DNA from: Olsenella_K sp036454645
Lineage (GTDB): Bacteria > Actinomycetota > Coriobacteriia > Coriobacteriales > Atopobiaceae
Assembly: GCA_036454645.1 (NCBI GenBank)
Contig: JAZHSQ010000003.1
Location: forward strand, 31,285 to 95,284
DNA length: 64,000 nt
Direction: 5' to 3'
In this document: in pieces, positions 1 through 6,957 of the stretch
Numbering within the stretch: position 1 is the first letter of the stretch
Layout of the letters: every line of letters starts with the position of its first letter
Position numbers and translations under genes: made by a program
Notes under the pieces: model-generated
Told to the model about the DNA's origin: nothing
The model's input: only the letters and a program-made list of their open reading frames with translations
The model's database searches: none

Positions 1-1
1 C

Positions 2-199
2 TACAGCTCCTCGGCGGTGGCCGACGAGCTCGGCGAGCGCTACGGCATCGCCACCAGGCCCGGCGCCCACTGCGCGCCCAGGATGCACCGCGCGCTCGGC
101 ACGGTCGAGCAGGGCGTGGTGCGCTTCAGCTTCTCCTGGTACAGCACGGAGGAGGAGGTCGACGCCGCCGTCGCCGCCGTGCGAGAGATCGCGCGCTAG
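2..199 (+). CDS. Cysteine desulfurase-family PLP enzyme, C-terminal end (partial)
   Basis: The reading frame enters from the left edge, so only about 65 C-terminal residues are visible. They contain RPGAHCAPRMH followed by GVVRFSFSWYSTEEE. This matches the C-terminus of class V aminotransferase-fold cysteine desulfurase-family proteins, where an R-x-G-x-H-C-A segment carries the reactive Cys and a TVR-x-S-x-x-x-x-x-T-EEE segment follows. Such enzymes take sulfur from cysteine as a persulfide on that Cys. The PLP lysine and most of the fold lie outside the window. The Cys-Ala-Pro variant suggests the general desulfurase-family branch rather than classical SufS or IscS. That branch choice is an inference. 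Confidence 0.8.
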   Translation, partial: YSSSAVADELGERYGIATRPGAHCAPRMHRALGTVEQGVVRFSFSWYSTEEEVDAAVAAVREIAR

Positions 200-221
200 G
201 CGCCCCGGGAGCGAGGCCTAG

Positions 222-300
222 GGGAGAAGGACCCGGGGTCGGGAAGGACCCGGCTCGAGAGGGGCCCGGGTCGAGAAGGGCTCGGGGCCGGCGAGGGCCC
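222..300. repeat. Imperfect short G-rich tandem repeats between convergent genes
   Basis: Degenerate units built on GAGAAGGACCCGGG / GAGAAGGGCTCGGG recur about three times between the desulfurase stop and the hairpin at 308-347. No open frame uses them. They look like slippage-type expansion in an intergenic spacer. Confidence 0.5.
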
Positions 301-307
301 ATGCGAA

Positions 308-347
308 GGAGGCCGGCCGGGACGCGCTCGCGCCCCGGCCGGCCTCC
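308..347. terminator. Strong hairpin between convergent genes
   Basis: A perfect 14-bp stem (GGAGGCCGGCCGGG at 308-321 with its complement at 334-347) encloses a 12-nt loop. It lies between the plus-strand desulfurase end and the minus-strand DUF308 gene, so it could end transcription from both sides. Neither side has a long U-tract, which is common for hairpins in very GC-rich genomes. Confidence 0.6.
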
Positions 348-401
348 GGTGCTCCCGTGACGGGACCCCGGTCGCAGATGCGGCCCTGCGGCGGCCCCGG
401 C

Positions 402-929
402 CTAGCGGCCGTGGTCCTCGCGCAGGGCGTTGACCACGCTCACCGCGCCCGCATAGACGAGCGCGACGCCGCAGACGATCATCGCGAAGCTCGCCGTCGC
501 GTAGGGCGCGAACATCACGAAGGCGCCGAAGACGATTGCCGCGACGGCCCCCACGAGGCCCGCGTTGGCACCGGGCAGGCCCAGCGCGCGCGAGGCGTTG
601 GCGGCGAAGAGCGAGTTGAGCCCCGTGACCATCACGAAGACGCCCAGGAGCAGGAAGACCCAGGCCACGAAGAAGCCGGGCTGCGCCACGATCGCCAGCC
701 CGAGCAGCGTGCAGAGGATGCCGACGTAGAGCTCGGCCTGGGAGAGGATCATCCTGAGGTTGGTGAAGGCCGCGGCGAGCGAGACCACGCCGAAGACGAG
801 GACGGCCCAGCCCAGCAGCTTGGTGATGGTCAGCATGGAGCTGAGGGGGTTGGAGAGGACGGCGACGCCCAGCAGGATGCAGATGGCGCCACCGACGACC
901 CGGACGGCCTTGGACTGCTCGATCTTCAT
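402..929 (-). CDS. HdeD/DUF308-family membrane protein
   Basis: 175 residues that are almost entirely hydrophobic, with about six membrane segments arranged as three helical hairpins (for example AICILLGVAVLSNP, GILCTLLGLAIVAQPG and FGAFVMFAPYATASFAMIV). The repeated G-(I/V)-x-x-L-x-G-x-x-(L/V) pattern followed by a Pro is typical of DUF308/HdeD proteins, some of which are linked to acid or envelope stress. The tail NALREDHGR is charged and probably cytoplasmic. The start is the ATG at 929, preceded by an AGGAG-like site. The next gene on the strand (983-1687) ends 53 nt upstream, so co-transcription is possible. Exact function unknown. Confidence 0.75.
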   Translation of the reverse strand: MKIEQSKAVRVVGGAICILLGVAVLSNPLSSMLTITKLLGWAVLVFGVVSLAAAFTNLRMILSQAELYVGILCTLLGLAIVAQPGFFVAWVFLLLGVFVMVTGLNSLFAANASRALGLPGANAGLVGAVAAIVFGAFVMFAPYATASFAMIVCGVALVYAGAVSVVNALREDHGR

Positions 930-982
930 GTGAGAGCTCCTAACGTGGGCACAGGGGCGCCCCTCGACGGGCGGCGCCGTCC

Positions 983-1687
983 CTAGAGGACGACGACGCC
1001 ATAGACGACCAGTGAGAACGCGAAGCTCGCGATCGCGAGCAGGGCGCAGATGCCGATGGAGCCGATCAGGAGGCCGAGCGACGTCTTGAGCGTCGCGGAG
1101 ACGTCCTGGTTGGTCTTGCGGAGCGCCTCGTAGGCGCCCTGGAGCGACTCGCAGTAGAGCTGGGCCGCGCGGACGTCCTCGTCCGCGCCCGTCCGGGGCG
1201 CGCCGGCGGGGGCGGGCGCGGGGGAGCCGCCGAGCCCGTCGAGCCTGCGGGCGAGCATCTTGGGGTCGGGGGTGCCCGAGTCCCCGGGCCTCAGCCTGGA
1301 GACGGCCACGAGGATGAAGCTCGCGACCAGGAGCAGGAGCGCCACGAGGTAGGCGGTGGCGAAGGGCACCATGCCCAGGATGTAGGAGCCCGAGCCCGTG
1401 AAGAGGCGCGCCACCTCGACGATGGCGAGGAGCGGTATGCAGACGAGCATGGTCGTGGAGGTCCTGCCCAGGGAGGCGGCGCGGTCGCGCTCGAGGTCGA
1501 GGGAGGTGTCCGCGAGGGCCGCCATGCGGCCCGCCAGGGCGGAGAAGCCCCCGCGCGCCGACGTGGCGCCGGCCTCGGCGCCCGTGGCGCCCGCGACGCC
1601 GGCCTGGGCGGCCGTCCCCTCCGTGTCGGCGCCGGCGGCGCCGTCCTTCTCGCCCGTCCGTGCGTCCCTCGCGTCGTCTGCTGCCAT
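983..1687 (-). CDS. Hypothetical membrane protein with acidic Ala-rich N-terminus
   Basis: I place the start at the ATG at 1687 (MAADDARDAR), which has GGAGGGCGG just upstream. The frame stays open 36 codons further up but without a ribosome binding site. The 234-residue product has a long Ala/Gly/Asp-rich hydrophilic N-terminus (about 1-75). Two membrane segments follow in the middle (TMLVCIPLLAIVEVARLF and PFATAYLVALLLLVASFILV), then a soluble linker and a long C-terminal hydrophobic stretch of one or two helices. No enzymatic motif or known family was recognised. It probably sits in the cytoplasmic membrane and may be co-transcribed with the DUF308 gene. Confidence 0.6.
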   Translation of the reverse strand: MAADDARDARTGEKDGAAGADTEGTAAQAGVAGATGAEAGATSARGGFSALAGRMAALADTSLDLERDRAASLGRTSTTMLVCIPLLAIVEVARLFTGSGSYILGMVPFATAYLVALLLLVASFILVAVSRLRPGDSGTPDPKMLARRLDGLGGSPAPAPAGAPRTGADEDVRAAQLYCESLQGAYEALRKTNQDVSATLKTSLGLLIGSIGICALLAIASFAFSLVVYGVVVL

Positions 1688-1820
1688 GGGCCGCCCTCCC
1701 TTCGAAGTCCGGCCGGGGCTCGACGCCCCGGCTGCTCTAAGGTCACATGATAGCGGCCGCGCGGCCCGCGGGTGGGGCGCGCACGGGAAGGCCACGCGCG
1801 GCGGGCCCCGCCGCGGGGCG

Positions 1821-2672
1821 CTAGGGGCGCATGAAGGCGGGCAGGACGTCCTCGCCCGTCTCGTTGTGGCGCCGCGCGGCCTCCGCGACCTGCTCCAGGG
1901 CTATCGCGACGCCGTCCTCGGCGCTCGCGCCCACGTGCCAGCGGGCCGCCGCGGCGGCGTTGGCGTTGGCGTTCGCCACGGCGCAGGAGTTGGGGAAGCG
2001 CTCGAGCATGCCGAGGTCGTTGTCGGCGTCGCCGAAGACGCAGACCTCGTCGTCGGCGAGGCCGAGCACGCGCTGGAGGATCGCGATACCGTCGGCCTTG
2101 CCCCAGCCCCGGGGGGAGACGTCGAGCCAGTGCACGACCGTGTTGGGGAAGACGAGGTCGGGGCAGAGCTCGGTGAGGCGGGCGGCCAGGCGCGGCAGGA
2201 GCTCGTCGTCCATCACGATGATGCCGGCCTTGACCACGGGGTAGTCGGGGAGCTCGCGGTGGTGGCTGCCGCCGCAGATGAAGGCGCGCTCGTACATCTC
2301 GCCCAGGGCGTCGCGGGTGTCGCCGACCCAGTCGCCGAAGGCGTTGTCGCGGTAGGTGATCAGGGCGCAGCCCTTGAGGGGCGAGACGACGCGCTCGACC
2401 GCGCGGAGCTGGTCGCGCGGCAGGGTCTTCTCGTAGACGACCTCGCCGAGGTAGTAGACCTTCTGCCCGTTCACGAGGACCCCGGTGTTGAACAGGCTCG
2501 CGTCCCCGTCGAAGAAGCTCGCGATCTCGCCGCGGTCGCGGCCGCTCGCGGGGCCGAAGTCGACGCCCTGCTCCTGGCAGGCCCTGATCGCCGCGACCGT
2601 CCTGGGGGAGGCCGCCTCGCGGCCGAAGGGCACGAGGGTGTTGTCCATGTCGGAGAGGGCGAGGCGAATCAT
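1821..2672 (-). CDS. Cof-type HAD hydrolase (sugar or nucleotide phosphatase)
   Basis: 283 residues. The HAD nucleophile motif I is at the N-terminus (ALSDMDNTL, Asp8 and Asp10). ASGRDRGEI is the motif II region, and VCVFGDADNDLGML near the C-terminus is motif IV (GDxxND). Length and motif spacing fit the Cof/YbjI group with a C2-type cap, which dephosphorylates sugar phosphates or flavin and nucleotide precursors; substrate cannot be read from sequence. The N-terminus MIRLALSDMD gives an unambiguous start. It lies 133 nt downstream of pfp on the same strand, but the gap argues against a tight operon. Confidence 0.85.
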   Translation of the reverse strand: MIRLALSDMDNTLVPFGREAASPRTVAAIRACQEQGVDFGPASGRDRGEIASFFDGDASLFNTGVLVNGQKVYYLGEVVYEKTLPRDQLRAVERVVSPLKGCALITYRDNAFGDWVGDTRDALGEMYERAFICGGSHHRELPDYPVVKAGIIVMDDELLPRLAARLTELCPDLVFPNTVVHWLDVSPRGWGKADGIAILQRVLGLADDEVCVFGDADNDLGMLERFPNSCAVANANANAAAAARWHVGASAEDGVAIALEQVAEAARRHNETGEDVLPAFMRP

Positions 2673-2805
2673 GTGGCTCCAGACTCTCGGGTGCGGGCGC
2701 GCGCCCGGCCTCCGCCGGGCGGGACGCGGGGCGCCTGAACGGCGCCTTGGGTCATCCGGTCACATGGTAGCGCGCGCGGACGCGCGCCCGGGCGCCGTAC
2801 GCCGA

Positions 2806-4038
2806 CTAGGCCAGCGGCTCCACGTGCCGGGGCAGGCCGCCCACGAAGAGCGGCGCGACCTCGCCCGCGACGAGGGGGCGCACGTAGTCGGCGAACTCGT
2901 CGGTCACGTCCAGGCCGTCCTCGCGGATCCACGCGGCGGGCACGCGGCGCTCCGCGTTGGCGACGGAGGAGACGTCCGCGAGGCCGTAGGAGACGAGGTA
3001 GGGGGAGTCGCCCTCGCGGCGGATGGCCGGCATCACGCCCGTCTCGCCCGCCGCCGCGGCGCGCACGGCGACGCCGCCCAGGGCCGCGGCCTCCGCGAGG
3101 TCGGTCGCGCTCGCGAGGTGGCTCGCGCAGCGCTGCAGGGTGGAGAGCTCGACGGCGCGGGTCTTGACGCCGAGCCTCTCGCCGAGCAGCTGCGCGAGGT
3201 GGCGGCCGGTGCCGGAGAGGGCCGCCGCGTGCCCGAAGGCGTCGACCTTCACGGCGCCGGTCGGGGGCTCGCACATGAGGGAGCCGTCCGGGCGGCGCGC
3301 GCCCTCGCTCGCGGCGACGACCACGCAGCGCTTGCGGGCGAGCCGCGCGCGCACGGCCTCCACCAGCGCGTCCTCCGAGACGGGGGCCTCGGGCAGGAGG
3401 ATGAGGTCGGGGCAGCCCAGGCCGTCCTGCCTGGCGAGGCAGGAGGCGCCCGCCAGCCAGCCGGCGCCGCGGCCCATGATCTCGACCACGAGGACGTTGG
3501 GCAGGTCGTAGACGGAGGCGTCGCGGCCGAGCTCGGCGACCGCGGTCGCGATGAACTTGGCGGCCGAGCCGAAGCCCGGCGTGTGGTCGGTGCCCTCGAG
3601 GTCGTTGTCGATGGTCTTGGGCACGCCGACGAAGCGGATGGGGCTGCCCGTGCGCGCGCCCCAGGCGGAGAGCTTGGCGATGGTGTCCATCGAGTCGTTG
3701 CCGCCGATGTAGAGGACCGCGTCGGCGCCGCGCGCCTCGAGGCCCGCGAAGAGGCGCTCGTAGGTGGCGGGGTCCGCCTCGGGGTCCGGGAGCTTGTAGC
3801 GGCAGCTCCCCAGGTAGCTCGCCGGCGTCTGGCGGAGCAGCTCGAGGCTCGTCTGGTCCGGCAGCGTGCGGCGGAGGTCGACGACGTCGTCCGCGAGAAG
3901 GCCCTGGACGCCGTGGCGCATGCCCCAGGCCTCTGCCCCGAGCGCGCGGGCCGCCTCCACCACCCCGGCGAGGCTCGCGTTGATGGCGGCGGTGGGGCCG
4001 CCCGACTGACCGACGATGACGCGCGCGTTCCAGCTCAT
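2806..4038 (-). CDS. pfp: Pyrophosphate-dependent 6-phosphofructokinase
   Basis: 410 residues, the size of single-subunit PPi-PFKs. GQSGGPTAAINASL is the N-terminal glycine-rich phosphate loop. Two positions that separate PPi- from ATP-dependent enzymes are both of the PPi type. GGNDSMDT has Asp where ATP-PFKs have Gly (GGDGS). PKTIDNDLEGTDHTPGFG has Lys where ATP-PFKs have Gly (PGTIDND). The enzyme phosphorylates fructose 6-phosphate reversibly with pyrophosphate, serving glycolysis and gluconeogenesis in the cytosol. The start ATG at 4038 has a well-placed AGGAGG. Glycolysis running on PPi-PFK fits a fermentative anaerobe. Confidence 0.93.
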   Translation of the reverse strand: MSWNARVIVGQSGGPTAAINASLAGVVEAARALGAEAWGMRHGVQGLLADDVVDLRRTLPDQTSLELLRQTPASYLGSCRYKLPDPEADPATYERLFAGLEARGADAVLYIGGNDSMDTIAKLSAWGARTGSPIRFVGVPKTIDNDLEGTDHTPGFGSAAKFIATAVAELGRDASVYDLPNVLVVEIMGRGAGWLAGASCLARQDGLGCPDLILLPEAPVSEDALVEAVRARLARKRCVVVAASEGARRPDGSLMCEPPTGAVKVDAFGHAAALSGTGRHLAQLLGERLGVKTRAVELSTLQRCASHLASATDLAEAAALGGVAVRAAAAGETGVMPAIRREGDSPYLVSYGLADVSSVANAERRVPAAWIREDGLDVTDEFADYVRPLVAGEVAPLFVGGLPRHVEPLA

Positions 4039-4081
4039 GGTGACCTCCTGGTCGTGGGTGCGGGGCGGGGCGGCCGGCCGC

Positions 4082-4684
4082 TTAGTGCTTGGCCGGCACG
4101 GTGCAGCGCAGGAAGATCGACATCGAGACGACGACCAGCGAGATCGAGACGCCGAGCACGAGGAGGCTCTCCCCGGCCTTGCCGCGCAGGACCTCGCCGA
4201 AGAAGAACACGACGAGCATGACCACCACGACGCGCGCGATCCGATCCTTGATGTCGTCGAAGTCGTGGAAGGCGAGCCAGGGCGGAAGGGGGGTGCGGTC
4301 GGTCACGAAGAGCGAGAAGAGTCCGAGCGAGGTCATGTAGAGGACGGTCGAGAGAAGGAAGAAGTCCGTGTACTCGACGAACTCCACGGAGAGGTTGATC
4401 AGGTCGACGTGGCCGCCGAAGAGCTCCGCCAGCGTCCAGAAGAGCGAGGCGACCGTGACGAGCGAGAAGCTCACCGACATCACGAGCAGCGCCGTGGCGG
4501 GCACGACCGTGACGAGGCGCATCCACGAGACCACGTTGGCGGCGTGCAGCACGCCACGCTGGCGCTTGGAGCCCTCGGGCAGGAGCTGGGTGCTGTCCTT
4601 GCGCACCGCGCCCGCGCCGGACCTGGCGCTGCCGGCGTCCCCCTCTGCCGGGGCGTGCCTCGCGTCTTCGTCCGTTGCTGCCAA
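4082..4684 (-). CDS. UPF0114/YqhA-family membrane protein
   Basis: I choose the TTG at 4684 as start because GAGGAG sits 6 nt upstream, giving about 200 residues. The frame is open further up without a good site. After a hydrophilic N-terminus come four membrane segments. The signature FVEYTDFFLLSTVLYMTSLGL and the following LFVTDRTPLPPWLAFHDFDD match the conserved core of the YqhA/UPF0114 family of small integral membrane proteins. The family's function is not established. It stands 43 nt upstream of pfp on the same strand, so the two may share a transcript. Confidence 0.8.
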   Translation of the reverse strand: MAATDEDARHAPAEGDAGSARSGAGAVRKDSTQLLPEGSKRQRGVLHAANVVSWMRLVTVVPATALLVMSVSFSLVTVASLFWTLAELFGGHVDLINLSVEFVEYTDFFLLSTVLYMTSLGLFSLFVTDRTPLPPWLAFHDFDDIKDRIARVVVVMLVVFFFGEVLRGKAGESLLVLGVSISLVVVSMSIFLRCTVPAKH

Positions 4685-4756
4685 GGTGGGCTCCTCGTCG
4701 TCGAATGTGGCTGGAAGCGCCGTTCGTACTGGCAACACTGTAGCGCAGGAGCGGCG

Positions 4757-4797
4757 CCCCACGCGTCGTCGGCGGCACCCCACGCGTCGTCGGCGGC
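4757..4797. repeat. Two tandem copies of a 20-bp unit
   Basis: CCCCACGCGTCGTCGGCGGC occurs at 4757-4776 and again at 4778-4797. It sits between the UPF0114 gene and the broken ClC gene, probably a local tandem duplication in non-coding DNA. Confidence 0.7.
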
Positions 4798-4798
4798 G

Positions 4799-5221
4799 CT
4801 AGTCGCGCGAGCCCGCGCCCTTCTCGCCCGCGGCGCTCGCCGCCGGCATGGGGAGGACGTAGGCGAGCGCTGCCGCCGCGCCAGCCCAGGGCGACGCACA
4901 TCTGCGTGAGGGCGCTCTTGGCGAGGCCGGGATCGTGACGTCCGCGATGGCGCCGGCCCTCAGGCCGGCGCGCTTGAGGGTGTCGCGGATCCAGCAGCAG
5001 CCGGCGGTGATGAGGCCGGTGAGCCCGGCCTCGGGTCCCACGGAGCCGCCGAAGGCGAGGGGCAGCAGGAAGCTCACGACCGACTTGCCGAGGTGCTCGA
5101 TGCGGTACGAGCCGGTCCGCTTGAACGAGGCCATGACCACCTCGAGCGACTCGGGCACCACGCGCGTGCGCCTCGTCCACAGCCCGACGACGAGGCCGCC
5201 CAGGACGCGTCGCGCGTGCGC
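4799..5221 (-). pseudogene. Remnant of a ClC-type chloride channel/antiporter gene
   Basis: Minus-strand translation from 5221 gives VLGGLVVGLW, then SVVSFLLPLAFGGSVGPEAGLTG followed by TAGCCWIRDTLKRAGL. GGSVGPEAGLTG is the ion-pathway motif of prokaryotic ClC proteins. The segment begins in frame directly after the tpx stop codon with no start of its own, so helices before the motif are missing. Near 4930-4940 the likely continuation (GLAKSALTQMCVALGW) is in a different frame, and everything after about 30 more residues is gone; intact ClC proteins exceed 400 residues. A GTG at 5161 opens a 120-codon frame but has no convincing ribosome binding site. I read this as a doubly truncated, frameshifted pseudogene. 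Confidence 0.72.
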
Positions 5222-5731
5222 CTAGGCCAGCGCGCGGGCCGCCTCGAGGGCCTTGTCGTAGTCGGGGTGCTCGGTGTTCTCTGCCACGTACTCGACGTAG
5301 CGGACCACGTCGTCCTTGTCGATGACCACGATGCCGCGGTTCAGCAGCATGAGCTCCTCGATCAGGAAGCCGTAGGCCAGGCCGAAGTGGTGGCCGTTGT
5401 AGTCGGAGACGACGACGGCGTTGTCGATGCCCTTGGCCGCGCAGAAGCGGCCCTGCGCGAACGGCAGGTCGCAGCTGACGGTGATCACGGCGGTGTCGGC
5501 GAGCTTGCCGGCCTCCTGGTTGAAGCGGACGGTCTGCAGCTCGCAGACGCTGGTGTCGACGGAGGGCACGACGCTCACGAGCTTGACCTTGCCCTCGACG
5601 TCGGCGAGCGAGAAGGGCGAGAGGTCCTGCTTGACGCAGGTGAAGGCGGGCGCCTTGTCGCCGACCTTGACCTCGTGGCCGAGCAGGGTGACGGGCTTGC
5701 CTGCGAACGTGGTGACGGAACGCTTCTCCAT
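5222..5731 (-). CDS. tpx: Thiol peroxidase (Tpx, 2-Cys peroxiredoxin)
   Basis: 169 residues from the ATG at 5731, which has an AAGGAA site; upstream in-frame codons lack one. SVVPSVDTSVCELQT carries the peroxidatic Cys63, and the resolving Cys97 is in PFAQGRFCAAKG. This is the same 34-residue spacing as in E. coli Tpx. The enzyme reduces H2O2 and lipid or alkyl hydroperoxides in the cytosol using thioredoxin. It is a plausible oxygen-defence enzyme in an anaerobe. Length is normal for the family. The ClC remnant abuts its 3' end. Confidence 0.94.
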   Translation of the reverse strand: MEKRSVTTFAGKPVTLLGHEVKVGDKAPAFTCVKQDLSPFSLADVEGKVKLVSVVPSVDTSVCELQTVRFNQEAGKLADTAVITVSCDLPFAQGRFCAAKGIDNAVVVSDYNGHHFGLAYGFLIEELMLLNRGIVVIDKDDVVRYVEYVAENTEHPDYDKALEAARALA

Positions 5732-5955
5732 GCTGGTTCCTTTCTCTCGGGCCGCGGGTGCGGCCGGCCCGGACAAATGCGACCGAGTCAGTGCCATTGT
5801 ACCCGCCCGTCGTGGGCGCGCGGGTGCGCCCACCGAGAAACCCCGCCGCTCGCCCGTCCGCCGGGGCGCGCCGCACGCTCCCGCGGGCGGCGCCGACGCT
5901 CCCGGAATAGTTGCTCATGCAAACCGCACGCAGGGGAACCAGAACGCTTACGGAG

Positions 5956-5975
5956 GGAAGGCATGCTTGCCTTCC
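5956..5975. promoter_or_regulatory. Inverted repeat upstream of the LOG gene
   Basis: GGAAGGCA and TGCCTTCC form a perfect 8-bp inverted repeat around TGCT, 29 nt before the LOG-family start codon. It could be an operator or a 5'-UTR hairpin. Nothing here identifies the partner protein. Confidence 0.4.
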
Positions 5976-6003
5976 GCATGGGTTCGAGAGGCGAGGAGGG
6001 GCC

Positions 6004-6882
6004 ATGGGCGCAGACGGAGGGGACGACGGCGAGAGGCGCGCGGACGAGAAGGACGTGGGCCAGGGGGTCCCGGCTGACGCGGGCGCGGGCGCCCATGCGG
6101 GCGCCGACGCGGCCGTGGGTGCCGACGCGCTGCCCGACTCCCCGACGGAGGAGCCGAGGCGCGGGGCGTACCACCGCGGCCCGGTCATCATGCGCGGGCC
6201 CATGATCCCCAACACCACGACGGCGAGCCACCTGCTCTCCAACGACGGCGACACGGACTGGCTGCACATGGACCCCTGGCGCGTCCTGCGCATCCAGGCC
6301 GAGTTCGTGGACGGCTTCGGGGCGCTCGCCGAGCTGGGGCCGGCGGTCGCCGTCTTCGGGTCGGCGCGGACCCCGAGGTCGGACCCCATGTACCGCGCGG
6401 CCTGCCGCGTGGCGAGGAGGATCGCGAGCGCCGGCGCGGCCATCATCACGGGCGGCGGACCCGGCATCATGGAGGCGGCCAACTTCGGGGCGTCGCAGGT
6501 CGGCGGCAAGTCCGTGGGGCTCGGCATCGAGCTGCCGGCCGAGCCGGGCGTCAACGACTACGTGAACCTCGGCATGAACTTCCGCTACTTCTTCGTGCGC
6601 AAGACCATGTTCGTCAAGTACTCGTCGGCCGCCATCGTGTTCCCGGGCGGCTTCGGTACCCTCGACGAGGCCTTCGAGCTGCTCACCCTCGTGCAGACGC
6701 ACAAGATCGCCCGCATGCCCGTGGTCTTCTTCGGCACCTCCTACTGGAGGGGGCTCATGGGCTGGCTCGAGGGGGAGGTCGTGGAGTCCGGCTGCATCTC
6801 GCCGCTCGACCCCGAGCTCTTCGTGGTCACGGACGACGAGGACCGGGCCGTGCGGATCGCCCTGGGCGGCATCGAGCGCTGA
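6004..6882 (+). CDS. LOG-family protein (TIGR00730-type Rossmann fold)
   Basis: 292 residues from the ATG at 6004, which has GGAGGGG upstream. The first 55 or so residues are low-complexity (Gly, Ala, Asp). The fold then shows VAVFGSART, IITGGGPGIMEAAN and VFPGGFGTLDEAFE. The GGGxGxM and PGGxGTxxE motifs define the LOG (LONELY GUY) family of nucleoside-5'-monophosphate phosphoribohydrolases, often misannotated as lysine decarboxylases. They cleave the N-glycosidic bond of AMP or related nucleotides. The N-terminal tail is longer than usual; an internal ATG (MRGPMIPNTT) is a possible alternative start. Confidence 0.88.
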   Translation: MGADGGDDGERRADEKDVGQGVPADAGAGAHAGADAAVGADALPDSPTEEPRRGAYHRGPVIMRGPMIPNTTTASHLLSNDGDTDWLHMDPWRVLRIQAEFVDGFGALAELGPAVAVFGSARTPRSDPMYRAACRVARRIASAGAAIITGGGPGIMEAANFGASQVGGKSVGLGIELPAEPGVNDYVNLGMNFRYFFVRKTMFVKYSSAAIVFPGGFGTLDEAFELLTLVQTHKIARMPVVFFGTSYWRGLMGWLEGEVVESGCISPLDPELFVVTDDEDRAVRIALGGIER

Positions 6883-6957
6883 GGGCGGCGGCCCGGGGCA
6901 GGACGCCGGGAGCGGCGGTGCGGGCGTGGCCCGGGCGGCCCGCCCGGGCCCGCCGCA

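Noticed and set aside
1398..2738. Very long open frames opposite the HAD and membrane-protein genes
   Set aside because: They lack stops only because of GC bias; composition is extreme and no family motif is present.
4799..5161. A real 120-residue protein starting at the GTG at 5161
   Set aside because: Its only recognisable part is the middle of a ClC channel and the second half is out of frame relative to the expected continuation.
5093..6205. Long plus-strand open frame opposite tpx and its upstream region
   Set aside because: The His/Val/Ala/Gly-rich translation with no motif is the typical antisense shadow of a high-GC gene; the tpx and LOG frames explain the region.
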